Origin: Schlegelella_A sp038231215
GTDB lineage: Bacteria; Pseudomonadota; Gammaproteobacteria; Burkholderiales; Burkholderiaceae_C
Direction of reading: 5' to 3'
Assembly: GCA_038231215.1 (NCBI GenBank)
Contig: JBBRLS010000008.1
Location: 1 to 64,000, forward strand
Length of the DNA: 64,000 nucleotides
Positions 44,758-54,377 of the stretch are shown here, one piece after another (the stretch's first letter is position 1; every line of letters starts with the position of its first letter). The position numbers were made by a program, and so were the translations under genes. The notes beneath the pieces were generated by a model. That model searched no databases. It was not told the DNA's origin and was given only the letters and a program-made list of their open reading frames with translations.

Positions 44758-45939
44758 CTAGGCGGCGACGACGCAGTTGCGTCCCTGCTGCTTGGCGACG
44801 TAAAGCGCCGTATCGGCGCGCACGAAGAGACGCGACAGGTCCTCGGTCTTGTCCGCCCATTGCGCGACGCCGATGCTCGCCGTCACGGGCACGACACCGG
44901 CGTCGAACTGCAGGGGATGCGCAGCGAGCTGCTCGCGCAGTCGCTCGGCGACCGTGCGCGCGGTCTCGAGCGAAGCGCCCGGCATCACGGCCACGAATTC
45001 CTCGCCGCCGATGCGTGCGATGCCATCGACATCGCGCGCGCCGGCCTTGAGCAAGCCAGCGACGTGCTTGAGCGCGCGGTCGCCCACGGCGTGGCCGAAG
45101 CGGTCGTTGATCGACTTGAAATGGTCGAGGTCGAGCATCAGGACGGAGAATGCTTCGCCGCTGCGCAGGCTTCGCCGGATCTGCGCTTCGATGCTTTCCT
45201 CGATGGCGCGGCGGTTGAGAAGGCCGGTCAACCCGTCGTGCCGCGAGCGATGGCGAAGGTCGGCGAGCAGTCGCCCCACGACCAGCGCGATCAGCGTGGC
45301 GTGAAAGCTCAGCACGATGACCATGTAGCTGAATGCGGAGCCGACGTTGAGGGCGCTGTTGGCGGTCATCTCGGTGGCCACCGTCGCCGGCCAGGCCAGC
45401 GCACGCGCGCCCCGAAAGCCGAAGCCGAACGCCGCGAACGCACCAGGCAGCGCCATCAGCCACGGCCAGCGCAAGTGCAGCGAGTCTCGCCCGTGGACAT
45501 GGAGATCGCGCGCCACCATGATGGCGAGCAGTGCTTGGAGGCTCGACAAGGTGCCGATGCGCAGGCTCGCGCTCTCCGGCGAAAGGCCGACCCAGGAAGC
45601 TAGCAGCCCGGCACCAAGCACCAGCAGGTGAAAGACGACGCGCACCGGCCGCCCGACGAAAAGCCAGACGCCGCGTTGCAAGGCCATCACGGCAAGCAGC
45701 CAGCACAGATTGCCGCCCGCCCGCAGCAGTTCGGCACGCGGCGAAGCCGGCTGGTGCAGCGCCGCCATCAGGAACACGAAGCTCAATGCACTGAACGCGG
45801 AGAAGGCGGCCCAGTGCATCGCCGAGCGCCGCGTGTCGCCAAGCAGCCAGGCGCCGAGCAGCCAGACGCTTGCGAGCACGGCCTGCATCAGCGCGACCAT
45901 CGAGAAGGCCACGTCGGTGGGGGACATCCAGGACAACAT
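44758..45939 (-). CDS. Membrane-bound diguanylate cyclase (GGDEF)
   Basis: This 393-aa protein has about six hydrophobic segments in residues 10-215, then a cytoplasmic GGDEF domain (about 225-393) that makes cyclic di-GMP. The domain start is HDGLTGLLNRRAIEE, the metal-binding Asp is in LMLDLDHFKSIND, and the active loop is RIGGEEFVAVMPG, with the acceptable GGEEF variant. A canonical RxxD inhibitory site five residues before the loop is not apparent. The sensory membrane part is not a family I recognise. It is followed on the same strand, further from its start, by no close gene. Confidence 0.92.
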   Translation of the reverse strand: MLSWMSPTDVAFSMVALMQAVLASVWLLGAWLLGDTRRSAMHWAAFSAFSALSFVFLMAALHQPASPRAELLRAGGNLCWLLAVMALQRGVWLFVGRPVRVVFHLLVLGAGLLASWVGLSPESASLRIGTLSSLQALLAIMVARDLHVHGRDSLHLRWPWLMALPGAFAAFGFGFRGARALAWPATVATEMTANSALNVGSAFSYMVIVLSFHATLIALVVGRLLADLRHRSRHDGLTGLLNRRAIEESIEAQIRRSLRSGEAFSVLMLDLDHFKSINDRFGHAVGDRALKHVAGLLKAGARDVDGIARIGGEEFVAVMPGASLETARTVAERLREQLAAHPLQFDAGVVPVTASIGVAQWADKTEDLSRLFVRADTALYVAKQQGRNCVVAA

Positions 45940-45984
45940 CGCGGCGGGAGTCCTCGCAGGAACGCGCTTGTCGCTCGTCGCTGG

Positions 45985-46827
45985 TCAGCTCGCCCTGGAC
46001 TCCGCCACCGCCGCCAGGGCTTCGAACTCGGCCGTCCGCTTTTCTTTCCATGCGGCGATCGCGGTTGCCATCTCGTCGATGTCGAAGATGGCGCTCTGCA
46101 ACAGCGCCATCTGCTCGAGGGCCGACGCGGTCGAGTGGTCGCGCGCGTGATTGAGCGCCAGCTTGCTGCCGGCGATGGCCAAGGGCGACTTCGACGCGAT
46201 CGATCGCGCCAGCGTCATGGCATGGTCGAGCAGCGTCGGCGCGTCGGCAAGCACCGCGTTGACGAGGCCCGTGGCGAGCGCTCGCTCGGCGCTCAGTCGC
46301 TCGCCGGTGTAGACCATCTCGCGCGCGACGCCTTGCGGCACGATCTTCGGCAGGCGCTGCAGCACGCCGAGGTCGGCGGCCATGCCGATCGAGGTCTCCT
46401 GCACGGTGAAGAACGCATCTGCGCTGCAGAGGCGGATGTCGCAGGCGGTGGCGAGGTCGAGCGCACCGCCGATGCAACCGCCCTGGATCGCGCAGACGAC
46501 CGGGAAGCGCGCTTCGTCGAGGGCGCTGAAGCAGTCGATGAGCTTGCGCAGCGACTCCTGAAAGGCGAGTCGCTGGCGCGCCGTGCCCGTGGTGAGCGAC
46601 AGGCCCTCGCCAGCGAATACGTCGAGCGACATCCCCGCGGAGAAGTGCTTGCCGGTCGAGGAGATGACGAGCACGCGCGTCGCGCCGGCCGCATCGAGCG
46701 CGCGCACGGTGTCGCGAACCGCGGGAAAGAAGGCCGGTGCCATGGTGTTCATCCGCTCCGGTCGATTGAGCTTCAGATGGGCGATGGCGCCGTCGTGAGA
46801 CAGTTCGAAGAAGTCGTTGCTGGTCAT
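45985..46827 (-). CDS. Enoyl-CoA hydratase/isomerase family, dienoyl-CoA isomerase-like
   Basis: This crotonase-fold protein of 280 aa has oxyanion-hole parts in STGKHFSAGMSLDVF and IQGGCIGGALDLATACDIR. The catalytic segment VQETSIGMAADLGVLQRLPK has both a Glu and an Asp eight residues apart, the arrangement of delta3,5-delta2,4-dienoyl-CoA isomerase (ECH1), so isomerisation of dienoyl-CoA during unsaturated fatty acid breakdown is likely. It starts 17 bases from the divergent lipase-like gene at 46845, so promoters and ribosome-binding sites are very compact there. Confidence 0.87.
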   Translation of the reverse strand: MTSNDFFELSHDGAIAHLKLNRPERMNTMAPAFFPAVRDTVRALDAAGATRVLVISSTGKHFSAGMSLDVFAGEGLSLTTGTARQRLAFQESLRKLIDCFSALDEARFPVVCAIQGGCIGGALDLATACDIRLCSADAFFTVQETSIGMAADLGVLQRLPKIVPQGVAREMVYTGERLSAERALATGLVNAVLADAPTLLDHAMTLARSIASKSPLAIAGSKLALNHARDHSTASALEQMALLQSAIFDIDEMATAIAAWKEKRTAEFEALAAVAESRAS

Positions 46828-46844
46828 GGCAAGGAGGAGTGGAG

Positions 46845-47708
46845 ATGAGCCTGATGTTTCGCACCCACGACGACCTGGCGCTGCAAGGGCGCGCCTGGCC
46901 GTGTCGCGATGCCCGGGGCACGATTGTCATCGTGCATGGGCTCGGTGAACACATCGGCCGCTACGCGCATGTGGCGGCGAGCTTGAATGCGCATCGCTGG
47001 AGCGTCGTCGGCTACGACCAGCGCGGCCATGGCGCCAGCGAGGGCGCACGAGGCCGGCTCGGGGCCGTCGACGATCTGCTCGTCGACCTTGCCGGAGTTG
47101 TCGATGCGGTCCGCGCCGATCCGGAGTTCGTTGCGCCGCTGGTGCTCCTCGGGCACAGCCTCGGCGGGCTTGTCGCAGCGCGTTTCGTCGCCGGTGCGCT
47201 GGAGCCGGCAGCGGCATGGTCGCGGCCGGTCGATGCGCTTGTTCTTTCGTCGCCGGCGCTCGACATCGGCATGAACGCGGTGCAGAAGGCGATGCTCGCC
47301 GTGCTCGGCCCGATCGCGCCGAACATCGGCGTCGGCAACGGCCTCGACGCGCGCGCCATCTCGCGCGACGCCGCGGTGGTGGCCGCCTACGAGGCCGACC
47401 CGCTCGTGCACGATCGCATCTCGCCGCGGCTGACGCGCTTCATCGTCGATGCCGGCGTGCTCGTGCGCTCGCTCTCGCCGCGCTGGACCGTGCCGACGCT
47501 GCTTCTCTATGCGGGCGCCGACCGGCTTGTCGTTGCCGCCGGCAGCGCGGCCTTCGCGGCGGCGGCGCCGCAGGGCGTCGTCACGGCTCGCGAGTTCGCA
47601 CCGCTCTTCCACGAGATCTTCAACGAACCCGAGCAGGCCGAGGTGTTGTCCGTCCTTGCGGCGTGGCTCGATACACTGTCTCTTTCGCCTTCGAGGAGCC
47701 CGCGATGA
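46845..47708 (+). CDS. Alpha/beta hydrolase, monoacylglycerol lipase/lysophospholipase-like
   Basis: This 287-aa serine hydrolase has the family motifs IVHGLGEHIGRYAHV, the oxyanion region GYDQRGHGASEG, the nucleophile elbow LLGHSLGGLVAARF, and a catalytic His in the HEIFNEPE segment typical of monoacylglycerol lipases. The ATG at 46845 is preferred over GTG 46839 because AAGGAGG at 46831-46837 is spaced seven bases from it. It overlaps the M20 peptidase start by four bases. With the divergent dienoyl-CoA isomerase it suggests lipid degradation at this locus. Confidence 0.88.
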   Translation: MSLMFRTHDDLALQGRAWPCRDARGTIVIVHGLGEHIGRYAHVAASLNAHRWSVVGYDQRGHGASEGARGRLGAVDDLLVDLAGVVDAVRADPEFVAPLVLLGHSLGGLVAARFVAGALEPAAAWSRPVDALVLSSPALDIGMNAVQKAMLAVLGPIAPNIGVGNGLDARAISRDAAVVAAYEADPLVHDRISPRLTRFIVDAGVLVRSLSPRWTVPTLLLYAGADRLVVAAGSAAFAAAAPQGVVTAREFAPLFHEIFNEPEQAEVLSVLAAWLDTLSLSPSRSPR

Positions 47709-49192
47709 ACGCACGCGACCCCCTGCTTCCGGTTCAGAAAGACGAGGCCGAACAGCTCGGCAAATACGCCGAGCGCGTCTGGGACGACGAGATCGTTCCC
47801 GCGCTCACGAACTACATCGCCGTGCCGGCCAAGAGCCCGATGTTCGACGCCGAGTGGCAGCAGCACGGCTTCATCGACCATGTCGTTCGCGACGCGGCGG
47901 CGTGGGTCGAGAAGCAGAACGTCGCCGGACTGAAGCTCGAAGTGATTCGCCTCGAAGGCCGCACGCCGGTCATCTTCTTCGAGGTGCCGGCGACGCGAGC
48001 CGGCGGCAACGACGCCGGCGCGGAAACGATCTGCCTCTACGGTCACCTGGACAAGCAGCCCGAGTTCAACGGCTGGAAGAACGGCTTCGGACCGTGGACG
48101 CCGCGCTACGAAGGCGGCCTGCTCTACGGCCGCGGTGGCGCCGACGACGGCTATGCGATCTACGCTGCCATCACCGCGATCCAGGCGCTCGACAAGCAGG
48201 GCATCGCGCGGCCGCGCTGCGTCGGCCTCATCGAGACCTGCGAAGAAAGCGGCTCGCCCGACCTGCCGTACTACGTCGATGCGCTGAAGGATCGGCTCGG
48301 CCAGGTCGCGCTCGTCGTCTGCCTCGACAGCGGCGCCGGCAACTACGACCAACTCTGGCTCACCACGAGCTTGCGCGGCAACGTCACCGGCACGCTCAAG
48401 GTCGAGATCCTCACCGAAGGCGTGCACTCGGGCGACGCGAGCGGGCTCGTGCCGTCGAGCTTTCGCATCCTGCGCCAGGTGCTCGACCGGCTCGAGGATT
48501 CGAAGACCGGGCGGCTCCTTCCGCAAAGCCTGCACTGCGAGATTCCGGCCGACCGCGTCGAGCAGGCCAAGGCGACGGCGGCGATCCTCGGCGACGAGGT
48601 CTGGAAGCGCTTCCCCTGGGCCTGCGGCGCCGACGGCGGGCCGACGATTCCGACCACGACCGACCCGGTCGAGGCGCTGATCAATCGCACTTGGAAACCC
48701 ACGCTGTCGGTCACGGGTGTCGACGGCATGCCGGCGCTGAAAGACGCGGGCAACGTGCTGCGTCCCTACACCGCGTTCAAGCTGAGCCTGCGCACGCCGC
48801 CGCTCGTCGATGGCGGCGAGGCCGCGGCGGCGCTGAAGAAGCTGCTCGAGGACAACGCGCCCTACAACGCCAAGGTCACCTTCAGCGCGGACGGTGGCGG
48901 CGGGGCCAAAGGCGCGACCGGATGGAACGCGCCGAACCTCGCCCCGTGGCTCGAATGTGCGTTGAATGCGGCCTCGCAAGCCCACTTCGGTGCGCCCTGC
49001 GGCTACATCGGCCAGGGCGGCACGATCCCGCTCATGAGCATGCTGCAGCAGAGCTTTCCGAAGTCGCAGATGATGGTCTGCGGCGTGCTCGGGCCGAAGA
49101 GCAACGCGCACGGTCCGAACGAATTCCTGCACGTGCCTTACGGCAAGAAGCTCACGGCCGCGGTAGCACAGGTGATGGCGGCCTGCCCATGA
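47705..49192 (+). CDS. M20-family metallopeptidase (dipeptidase/carboxypeptidase)
   Basis: This two-zinc peptidase of 495 aa has all expected ligands: His-x-Asp in CLYGHLDKQPE, Asp in GRGGADDGYA, Glu-Glu in LIETCEESGS with the catalytic base, Asp in CLDSGAGNY and His in AHGPNEFLH near the C-terminus. The lid dimerisation domain occupies about residues 215-390. It starts by an ATGA overlap on the lipase-like gene. Its 3' end overlaps the convergent FAD dehydrogenase gene by 41 bases. No signal peptide is visible. Confidence 0.91.
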   Translation: MNARDPLLPVQKDEAEQLGKYAERVWDDEIVPALTNYIAVPAKSPMFDAEWQQHGFIDHVVRDAAAWVEKQNVAGLKLEVIRLEGRTPVIFFEVPATRAGGNDAGAETICLYGHLDKQPEFNGWKNGFGPWTPRYEGGLLYGRGGADDGYAIYAAITAIQALDKQGIARPRCVGLIETCEESGSPDLPYYVDALKDRLGQVALVVCLDSGAGNYDQLWLTTSLRGNVTGTLKVEILTEGVHSGDASGLVPSSFRILRQVLDRLEDSKTGRLLPQSLHCEIPADRVEQAKATAAILGDEVWKRFPWACGADGGPTIPTTTDPVEALINRTWKPTLSVTGVDGMPALKDAGNVLRPYTAFKLSLRTPPLVDGGEAAAALKKLLEDNAPYNAKVTFSADGGGGAKGATGWNAPNLAPWLECALNAASQAHFGAPCGYIGQGGTIPLMSMLQQSFPKSQMMVCGVLGPKSNAHGPNEFLHVPYGKKLTAAVAQVMAACP

Positions 49193-50837
49193 CCTGCAGC
49201 GCGATCGCCTCGGCGACCTCGATGCCGTCGACCGCCGCCGACATGATGCCGCCGGCGTAGCCTGCCCCTTCGCCGGCGGGGTAAAGACCGGCGACGTTGA
49301 CGCTTTGAAAGTCCTTGCCGCGCGGCATGCGCAAGGGCGACGAGGTACGCGTCTCGACCCCGGTAAGGACGGCGTCTGCCATCGCGAAGCCGTCGATCTG
49401 CTTCGCGAACGCGGGCAGCGCTTCGCGGATCGCGTCGATGGCGTAGCGAGGCAGGCTCTCGTGGCCAGGGGTCGCCAGGTCGGTCGGCCGTACGGCGGGT
49501 GTGTACGACGGCAGCACATTTTCGAACGCCGTCGAAGCACGCCCTGCAAGGAAGTCGCCGACGCGCTGCCCCGGCGCCGCGTAGCTCTCGCCGCCGCGCA
49601 GGAAGGCGCGCGATTCCCAGAAGCGTTGAAAGGCGATGCCGTCGAGCGGGCCGACCTCGCCGCTCGATCCTTCGCCACGGTAGTCCTCCGGCGTGATGCC
49701 GACGACGATGCCGGCATTGGCGTTGCGCTCGTTGCGCGAGTACTGGCTCATGCCGTTGGTGACGACGCGGCCGACCTCGGAGGTCGCGGCAACGACGGTG
49801 CCGCCGGGGCACATGCAGAAGCTGTACACCGAGCGGCCGTTCTTCGCGTGATGCACGAGCTTGTAGTCGGCGGCGCCGAGGCGGGGGTCGCCGGCGTACT
49901 TCGCGCCGAAGCGGGCGCGGTCGATCACGCCTTGCGGATGCTCGATGCGAAAGCCGATCGAGAACGGCTTGGCCTGCATCGCCACGCCGCGCTCGTGCAG
50001 CATGGCGAAGGTGTCGCGCGCGCTGTGCCCCAGGGCGAGGACGACGTGCTCGGCGGCGATCTCTTCCACGGCGCCGCCGCGCGCGACGGTCAGGCCCCGA
50101 ATCCGGCCCGCCTCGATCAGCACATCGACGACGCGCGCGCCGAAGCGCACTTCGCCGCCGAGCCGCTCGATCTCGCCGCGCATCTTCTCGACGACGCCGA
50201 CGAGCCGGAACGTGCCGATATGCGGCTTGGCGACGAACGCGATCTCTTCGGGCGCACCTGCGGCGATGAATTCGGCGATGACCTTGCGCGTGAGGTGGCG
50301 CGGATCGCTGATCTGGCTCCACAGCTTGCCGTCTGAAAAGGTGCCGGCGCCGCCCTCGCCGAATTGCACGTTCGACTCCGGATCGAGCACGCCGCGTCGC
50401 CACAAGCCCCAGGTGTCCTGCGTGCGTTCGCGCACGGCGCGGCCGCGCTCGAGAACGAGCGGGCGCAAGCCCATCTGCGCGAGCAGCAACGCAGCGAACA
50501 GGCCGCATGGCCCGAAGCCGACGACGACGGGCCGCGCCTTCGCGCTCGCCACGAAGTCGGCGGGCGCATGGGCGACAAAGCGATAGCGCAGGTCGGGCGC
50601 CGGCCGCACATGCGGGTCGCCGCTGTGGCGCGCGAGCAGCGACGCTTCGTCGCTGACGTCGCAATCGATGGTGTGGACGAAGACGATGGCAGCGCGCTTG
50701 CGCGCGTCGTAGCCGCGCTTGAAGACCGACATCGATCGCAGGTCAGAGGCGGCGATGCCGAGTCGCGCCAGCACGGCGGCGCGCAGGGCCGGCTCGTCGT
50801 GGTCGATCGGCAGTCGGATCTCGGTCAGGCGAATCAT
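49152..50837 (-). CDS. FAD-dependent dehydrogenase, COG2509-like
   Basis: This 561-aa flavoprotein belongs to a family of uncharacterised FAD dehydrogenases. It has an N-terminal domain of about 95 residues, the dinucleotide motif VVVGFGPCGLFAALLLAQMG (about 104-123), the family segment VQFGEGGAGTFSDGKL, a CMCPGG motif and a C-terminal FAD contact in AGLYPAGEGAGYAGGIMSAA. The substrate is not known. The 3' end overlaps the M20 gene by 41 bases in opposite orientation. It lies downstream of amgK by 28 bases, the place where murU stands in related genomes. Confidence 0.85.
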   Translation of the reverse strand: MIRLTEIRLPIDHDEPALRAAVLARLGIAASDLRSMSVFKRGYDARKRAAIVFVHTIDCDVSDEASLLARHSGDPHVRPAPDLRYRFVAHAPADFVASAKARPVVVGFGPCGLFAALLLAQMGLRPLVLERGRAVRERTQDTWGLWRRGVLDPESNVQFGEGGAGTFSDGKLWSQISDPRHLTRKVIAEFIAAGAPEEIAFVAKPHIGTFRLVGVVEKMRGEIERLGGEVRFGARVVDVLIEAGRIRGLTVARGGAVEEIAAEHVVLALGHSARDTFAMLHERGVAMQAKPFSIGFRIEHPQGVIDRARFGAKYAGDPRLGAADYKLVHHAKNGRSVYSFCMCPGGTVVAATSEVGRVVTNGMSQYSRNERNANAGIVVGITPEDYRGEGSSGEVGPLDGIAFQRFWESRAFLRGGESYAAPGQRVGDFLAGRASTAFENVLPSYTPAVRPTDLATPGHESLPRYAIDAIREALPAFAKQIDGFAMADAVLTGVETRTSSPLRMPRGKDFQSVNVAGLYPAGEGAGYAGGIMSAAVDGIEVAEAIALQVMGRPPSPVLPRP

Positions 50838-50865
50838 GCTGCCTTGCGCCGCCGCAGCGCCGTCG

Positions 50866-51930
50866 TCAATGGAAGGCGTCGATGCGCTCGGCGCCCATCA
50901 GCGGCTCGAGCAGGCGCGCAAGCGGGCGCAGTACCGAATAGCGCGTCGCGACCTTGTGCGCGTAGGCGAAGAAGCGCGGCAGGTCGGCACTGTAGGCCGG
51001 TTTGCCGTCGCGGTGCTTGAGTCGAGAGAAGATGCCGAGCACCTTGAGGTGACGCTGCAAGCCGATCCATTCGAGGCCGCGCCAGAACTCGCCGAAGTCG
51101 GCGTCGACCGGCAGGCGGGCTTTTCGCGCTGCCTCCCAGTAGCGCACCGCCCAGTCGAGCTCTTGCGCTTCGTCCCAGGAGATGAAGGCGTCGCGCAACA
51201 GCGACGCCACGTCATAGGCGATCGGGCCGTGCACCGCGTCCTGGAAGTCGAGGATGCCGGGGTTGGGCGCGGCGACCATCAGGTTTCTCGGCATCCAGTC
51301 GCGATGCACGGCGACCGTGGGCTGAGAGAGTGCGCTGGCGACGAGTTGGTCGCATGCGGCCTGCCAAATGGCGAGCTCGGGCGCCGTCCAGACCGCCTGG
51401 CATTCGCGCGCCACGCACCACTCGGGAAAGAGCGCCAGTTCGCGGCGCAGCAGGGCGTCGTCGTAAGGCGGGAGCGCGTCCGCAGGCAGCTTGCGCTGCC
51501 AAGTGACGAGCGCAGCGATCGCGTCGCGCATCAAGGCATCGGCGCGGCCGCCGTCGCCTCGCGCCTGCGCTTGCTGCAACGCGGCGAGGTAAAGACCGTC
51601 GCCCAGGTCGTCAAGCAGCAGAAAGCCGTTCGCGGCATCGACTTCGAGCACGGCAGGCGCATGCAGGCCGGCCTGCTCGATCAAGCCCGCGACGTGGACG
51701 AAGGGCCGCACGTCTTCCTGCGGCGGCGGCGCGTCCATGACGATGACGCTGCCACCGCCTTCGAGATCAGCGCGTAGATAGCGGCGAAAGCTCGCGTCGC
51801 TGGAGGCCGGGCGCAACGATGAGGCGACGAGCGCGCGCCGTGCTGCGATCGGTGCGAGCCACGCGGCGAATGCGGCCTCGCGGGCCGGGTCGGTCCAGGC
51901 GATGGGTGCGTGCAAGGAAGGTGAACTCAC
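50866..51930 (-). CDS. amgK: N-acetylmuramate/N-acetylglucosamine kinase AmgK
   Basis: AmgK phosphorylates the anomeric position of recycled MurNAc in the cell-wall salvage route found in pseudomonads and many betaproteobacteria. The 354-aa aminoglycoside-phosphotransferase fold has the catalytic HRDWMPRNLMV and the metal-binding LDFQDAVHGPIAYD. The GTG at 51930 was chosen since upstream codons are low-complexity. The gene is divergent from lptD with 65 bases between starts, a conserved relation. The expected partner gene murU does not follow it. Confidence 0.85.
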   Translation of the reverse strand: MSSPSLHAPIAWTDPAREAAFAAWLAPIAARRALVASSLRPASSDASFRRYLRADLEGGGSVIVMDAPPPQEDVRPFVHVAGLIEQAGLHAPAVLEVDAANGFLLLDDLGDGLYLAALQQAQARGDGGRADALMRDAIAALVTWQRKLPADALPPYDDALLRRELALFPEWCVARECQAVWTAPELAIWQAACDQLVASALSQPTVAVHRDWMPRNLMVAAPNPGILDFQDAVHGPIAYDVASLLRDAFISWDEAQELDWAVRYWEAARKARLPVDADFGEFWRGLEWIGLQRHLKVLGIFSRLKHRDGKPAYSADLPRFFAYAHKVATRYSVLRPLARLLEPLMGAERIDAFH

Positions 51931-51995
51931 GGGCGGCGGGCGGGCGTTCGAGGTGCGAACGCGCGAGCCTCGTGGATAATCGATTCTACAAATCG

Positions 51996-54377
51996 ATGCG
52001 CGATCGCCTCTGCCAGGCCTTCCGGCTACGCATCCTCCCCATCGCAGTGCTGGCGGCCTCGGCGGATGGCGCAGCCGCACAGGCCACTCCTTCTCCCCCG
52101 GTGTCCTCGCCCGCGCCCGCAGCGGGCGCGGCCTCGGGCATCGAGTTGCGCGCGGCGCCGTCGTTGCAGGCGCCGCCGCATGGCGAGGCCGGACGACAGC
52201 TTCCCATCATCCTGCGTGCACGCGAGTTGCACGGCCGCCCCGACGTCGATGCCGAGGCGGTGGGCGACGTCGAGTTCCGGCGTGGCTCGGTCGTGATCCG
52301 CGCCGACCGCTTGAGCTACGAGCAGGCCGAAGACCTGGCCCGCGCCACCGGCAACGTCGTCGTCAGTCGCGACGGCAACGTGTTCTCGGGGCCCGAACTG
52401 CAATTGCGAATCGAGCGCTTTGAAGGTTTTTTCCAGAGCCCGACCTATCGCTTTGCCCGCACTGGCGCCGGCGGCAAAGCATCGCGCATCGAGTTCATCG
52501 ACGACCAGCGCGCCGCGGCCCTGGACGCCACCTATTCGAGCTGCGCGCCCGACGACCCCGACCCGCCCTGGATCCTCAAGGCCAGCAAGATCGAGATCGA
52601 CAACGAGACCAACGAAGGCATCGCGCATGGCGCGGTCCTGCGCTTCTACGGCGTGCCCATCCTCGCATCGCCCGTTCTGAGCTTTCCCCTCAACGACGAG
52701 CGCAAGTCGGGCTTCCTGCCGCCGAGCATCGGCCTCGACAGTCGCAGCGGCTTTCAGGCGGCGATTCCCTACTACTGGAACATCGCGCCCAATCGCGACG
52801 CGACGTTCACGGCGTCGGACAGCCTGCGTCGCGGCCCCGGCCTCGACACCGAGTTCCGCTATCTCGAGCCGCGCTACGCGGGCGAGGCAGACTTCAAGCT
52901 CCTGCCGCACGACGCTTCGGCCGGCCGCTCGCGCTATGCACTGCGCATCGACCACGAGGGCTTTTTGCCTTACGACGTGTTTGCGCAAGCCAAGGTGTTG
53001 CGCGCCTCCGACAACGAGTACTGGAAAGACTTTCCCGGCGAGCTGAGAACGCCGACTCCGCGCCTGCTGCAGACCGACCTGCGCCTCAACCGGCCGTTCG
53101 GCGACTGGTCGGCTTACGCGCGCATCCAGCGATGGCAGGTGCTGCAGACCGCCGATGCGACGACGCGCATCGACGCGCCACCCTACGAGCGCTTGCCGCA
53201 GATCGGCGCGCGCTACGCGGCGCCCTGGCGCGGCGGCTTCGACGTCAGCTTCGAGGGTGAGTTCAATCGCTTCTCGAATCCCGACGACACCTATCTCGCT
53301 TCGCGCCAGACCGGCGTGCGCCTGCATGCGCTCGGCGGCGTCAGCCGGCCGTTTTATTCGCCGGGCTGGACGCTGGTGCCCAAGCTGTCGTTCAACGCCG
53401 CGTCGTACGCCGTCGACCAGCCGCTCAGCGATGGGCGACGCAGCGCCTCGCGCGTCATCCCGACGCTGAGCATCGACAGCGCATGGACGCTCGAGCGCGA
53501 GACCAGCCTGTTCGGCCGCACCGTGCGGCAGACGCTCGAGCCGCGCCTTTTCTACGTCAACACACCGTACCGTCGCCAGGACAATCTGCCGAACTTCGAC
53601 GCCGCGGCCAAGGACTTCAACTTCGACTCGATCTTCACCGAGAACGCGTTCTCGGGCATCGATCGCGTCTCCGACGCACACCAGCTGACGGCCGGCGTGA
53701 CCTCGCGCGTGCTCGACCCCGAGACCGGCGCGGAGGCGCTCAGGCTGGGCATCATGCAGCGCTACCTGTTTCGCGATCAGCGCGTCACGCCCGACGGGCC
53801 GCCTTTGACGACGCGCTTGTCGGACCTGCTCGTACTCGGCTCGACCTCGCTGCTGAAGGACTGGAACTTCGACGCCCAGGTCCAGTACAACACCGACAGC
53901 CGCCGCATCGAGCGCTCGCTTGCGGGCTTTCGCTATTCGCCCGGGCCGTTTCGCACCGTCAACCTGAACTACCGGCTTTCCCGCGGTTTGTCGGAGCAGG
54001 TGGAACTCGGCTGGCAGTGGCCGGTCTATGGCAGGCCTCGGGCGGGCGACGGCAGCGGTGCCTCGGGGGGTAGCGCGGGCTGCAGCGGCACGCTCTACAG
54101 CGTGGGCCGGGTCAACTACAGCACGCGCGACAGCCGGCTCATCGATTCCATCCTCGGCCTCGAGTACGACGCCGGCTGCTGGATCGGGCGGCTGGTCGTC
54201 GAACGACTCTCGACGGGGCGAAGCGAAGCGACGACGCGGCTCCTGGTGCAGCTCGAGCTGGTAGGACTGTCGCGCCTCGGCTCTAATCCGCTGCACGTCT
54301 TGAAGGACAATATTCCTGGTTATCAATTGCTGCGCGATGAGCGCACCACGAACTCACCGTTCACGCCGTATGACTGA
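51996..54377 (+). CDS. lptD: LPS-assembly outer-membrane protein LptD
   Basis: LptD with LptE inserts lipopolysaccharide into the outer leaflet. Starting at ATG 51996 it has 793 aa: a signal peptide ending near GAAAQA, an N-terminal OstA jellyroll (about 85-210; RRGSVVIRADRLSYEQAE) and a beta-barrel (about 230-793). Cysteines in YSSCAPDD and in the C-terminal segments GCSGTLYSV and AGCWIG fit the disulfides that activate LptD. A -10-like GATAAT lies at 51975-51980, giving a very short leader. The longer frame from 51819 is antisense to amgK and rejected. It overlaps surA by eight bases. Confidence 0.95.
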   Translation: MRDRLCQAFRLRILPIAVLAASADGAAAQATPSPPVSSPAPAAGAASGIELRAAPSLQAPPHGEAGRQLPIILRARELHGRPDVDAEAVGDVEFRRGSVVIRADRLSYEQAEDLARATGNVVVSRDGNVFSGPELQLRIERFEGFFQSPTYRFARTGAGGKASRIEFIDDQRAAALDATYSSCAPDDPDPPWILKASKIEIDNETNEGIAHGAVLRFYGVPILASPVLSFPLNDERKSGFLPPSIGLDSRSGFQAAIPYYWNIAPNRDATFTASDSLRRGPGLDTEFRYLEPRYAGEADFKLLPHDASAGRSRYALRIDHEGFLPYDVFAQAKVLRASDNEYWKDFPGELRTPTPRLLQTDLRLNRPFGDWSAYARIQRWQVLQTADATTRIDAPPYERLPQIGARYAAPWRGGFDVSFEGEFNRFSNPDDTYLASRQTGVRLHALGGVSRPFYSPGWTLVPKLSFNAASYAVDQPLSDGRRSASRVIPTLSIDSAWTLERETSLFGRTVRQTLEPRLFYVNTPYRRQDNLPNFDAAAKDFNFDSIFTENAFSGIDRVSDAHQLTAGVTSRVLDPETGAEALRLGIMQRYLFRDQRVTPDGPPLTTRLSDLLVLGSTSLLKDWNFDAQVQYNTDSRRIERSLAGFRYSPGPFRTVNLNYRLSRGLSEQVELGWQWPVYGRPRAGDGSGASGGSAGCSGTLYSVGRVNYSTRDSRLIDSILGLEYDAGCWIGRLVVERLSTGRSEATTRLLVQLELVGLSRLGSNPLHVLKDNIPGYQLLRDERTTNSPFTPYD

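Noticed and set aside
51819..51995. 59-codon N-terminal extension of LptD
   Set aside because: It would remove the signal peptide from the N-terminus and lies largely antisense to amgK; the ATG at 51996 gives a normal signal sequence.
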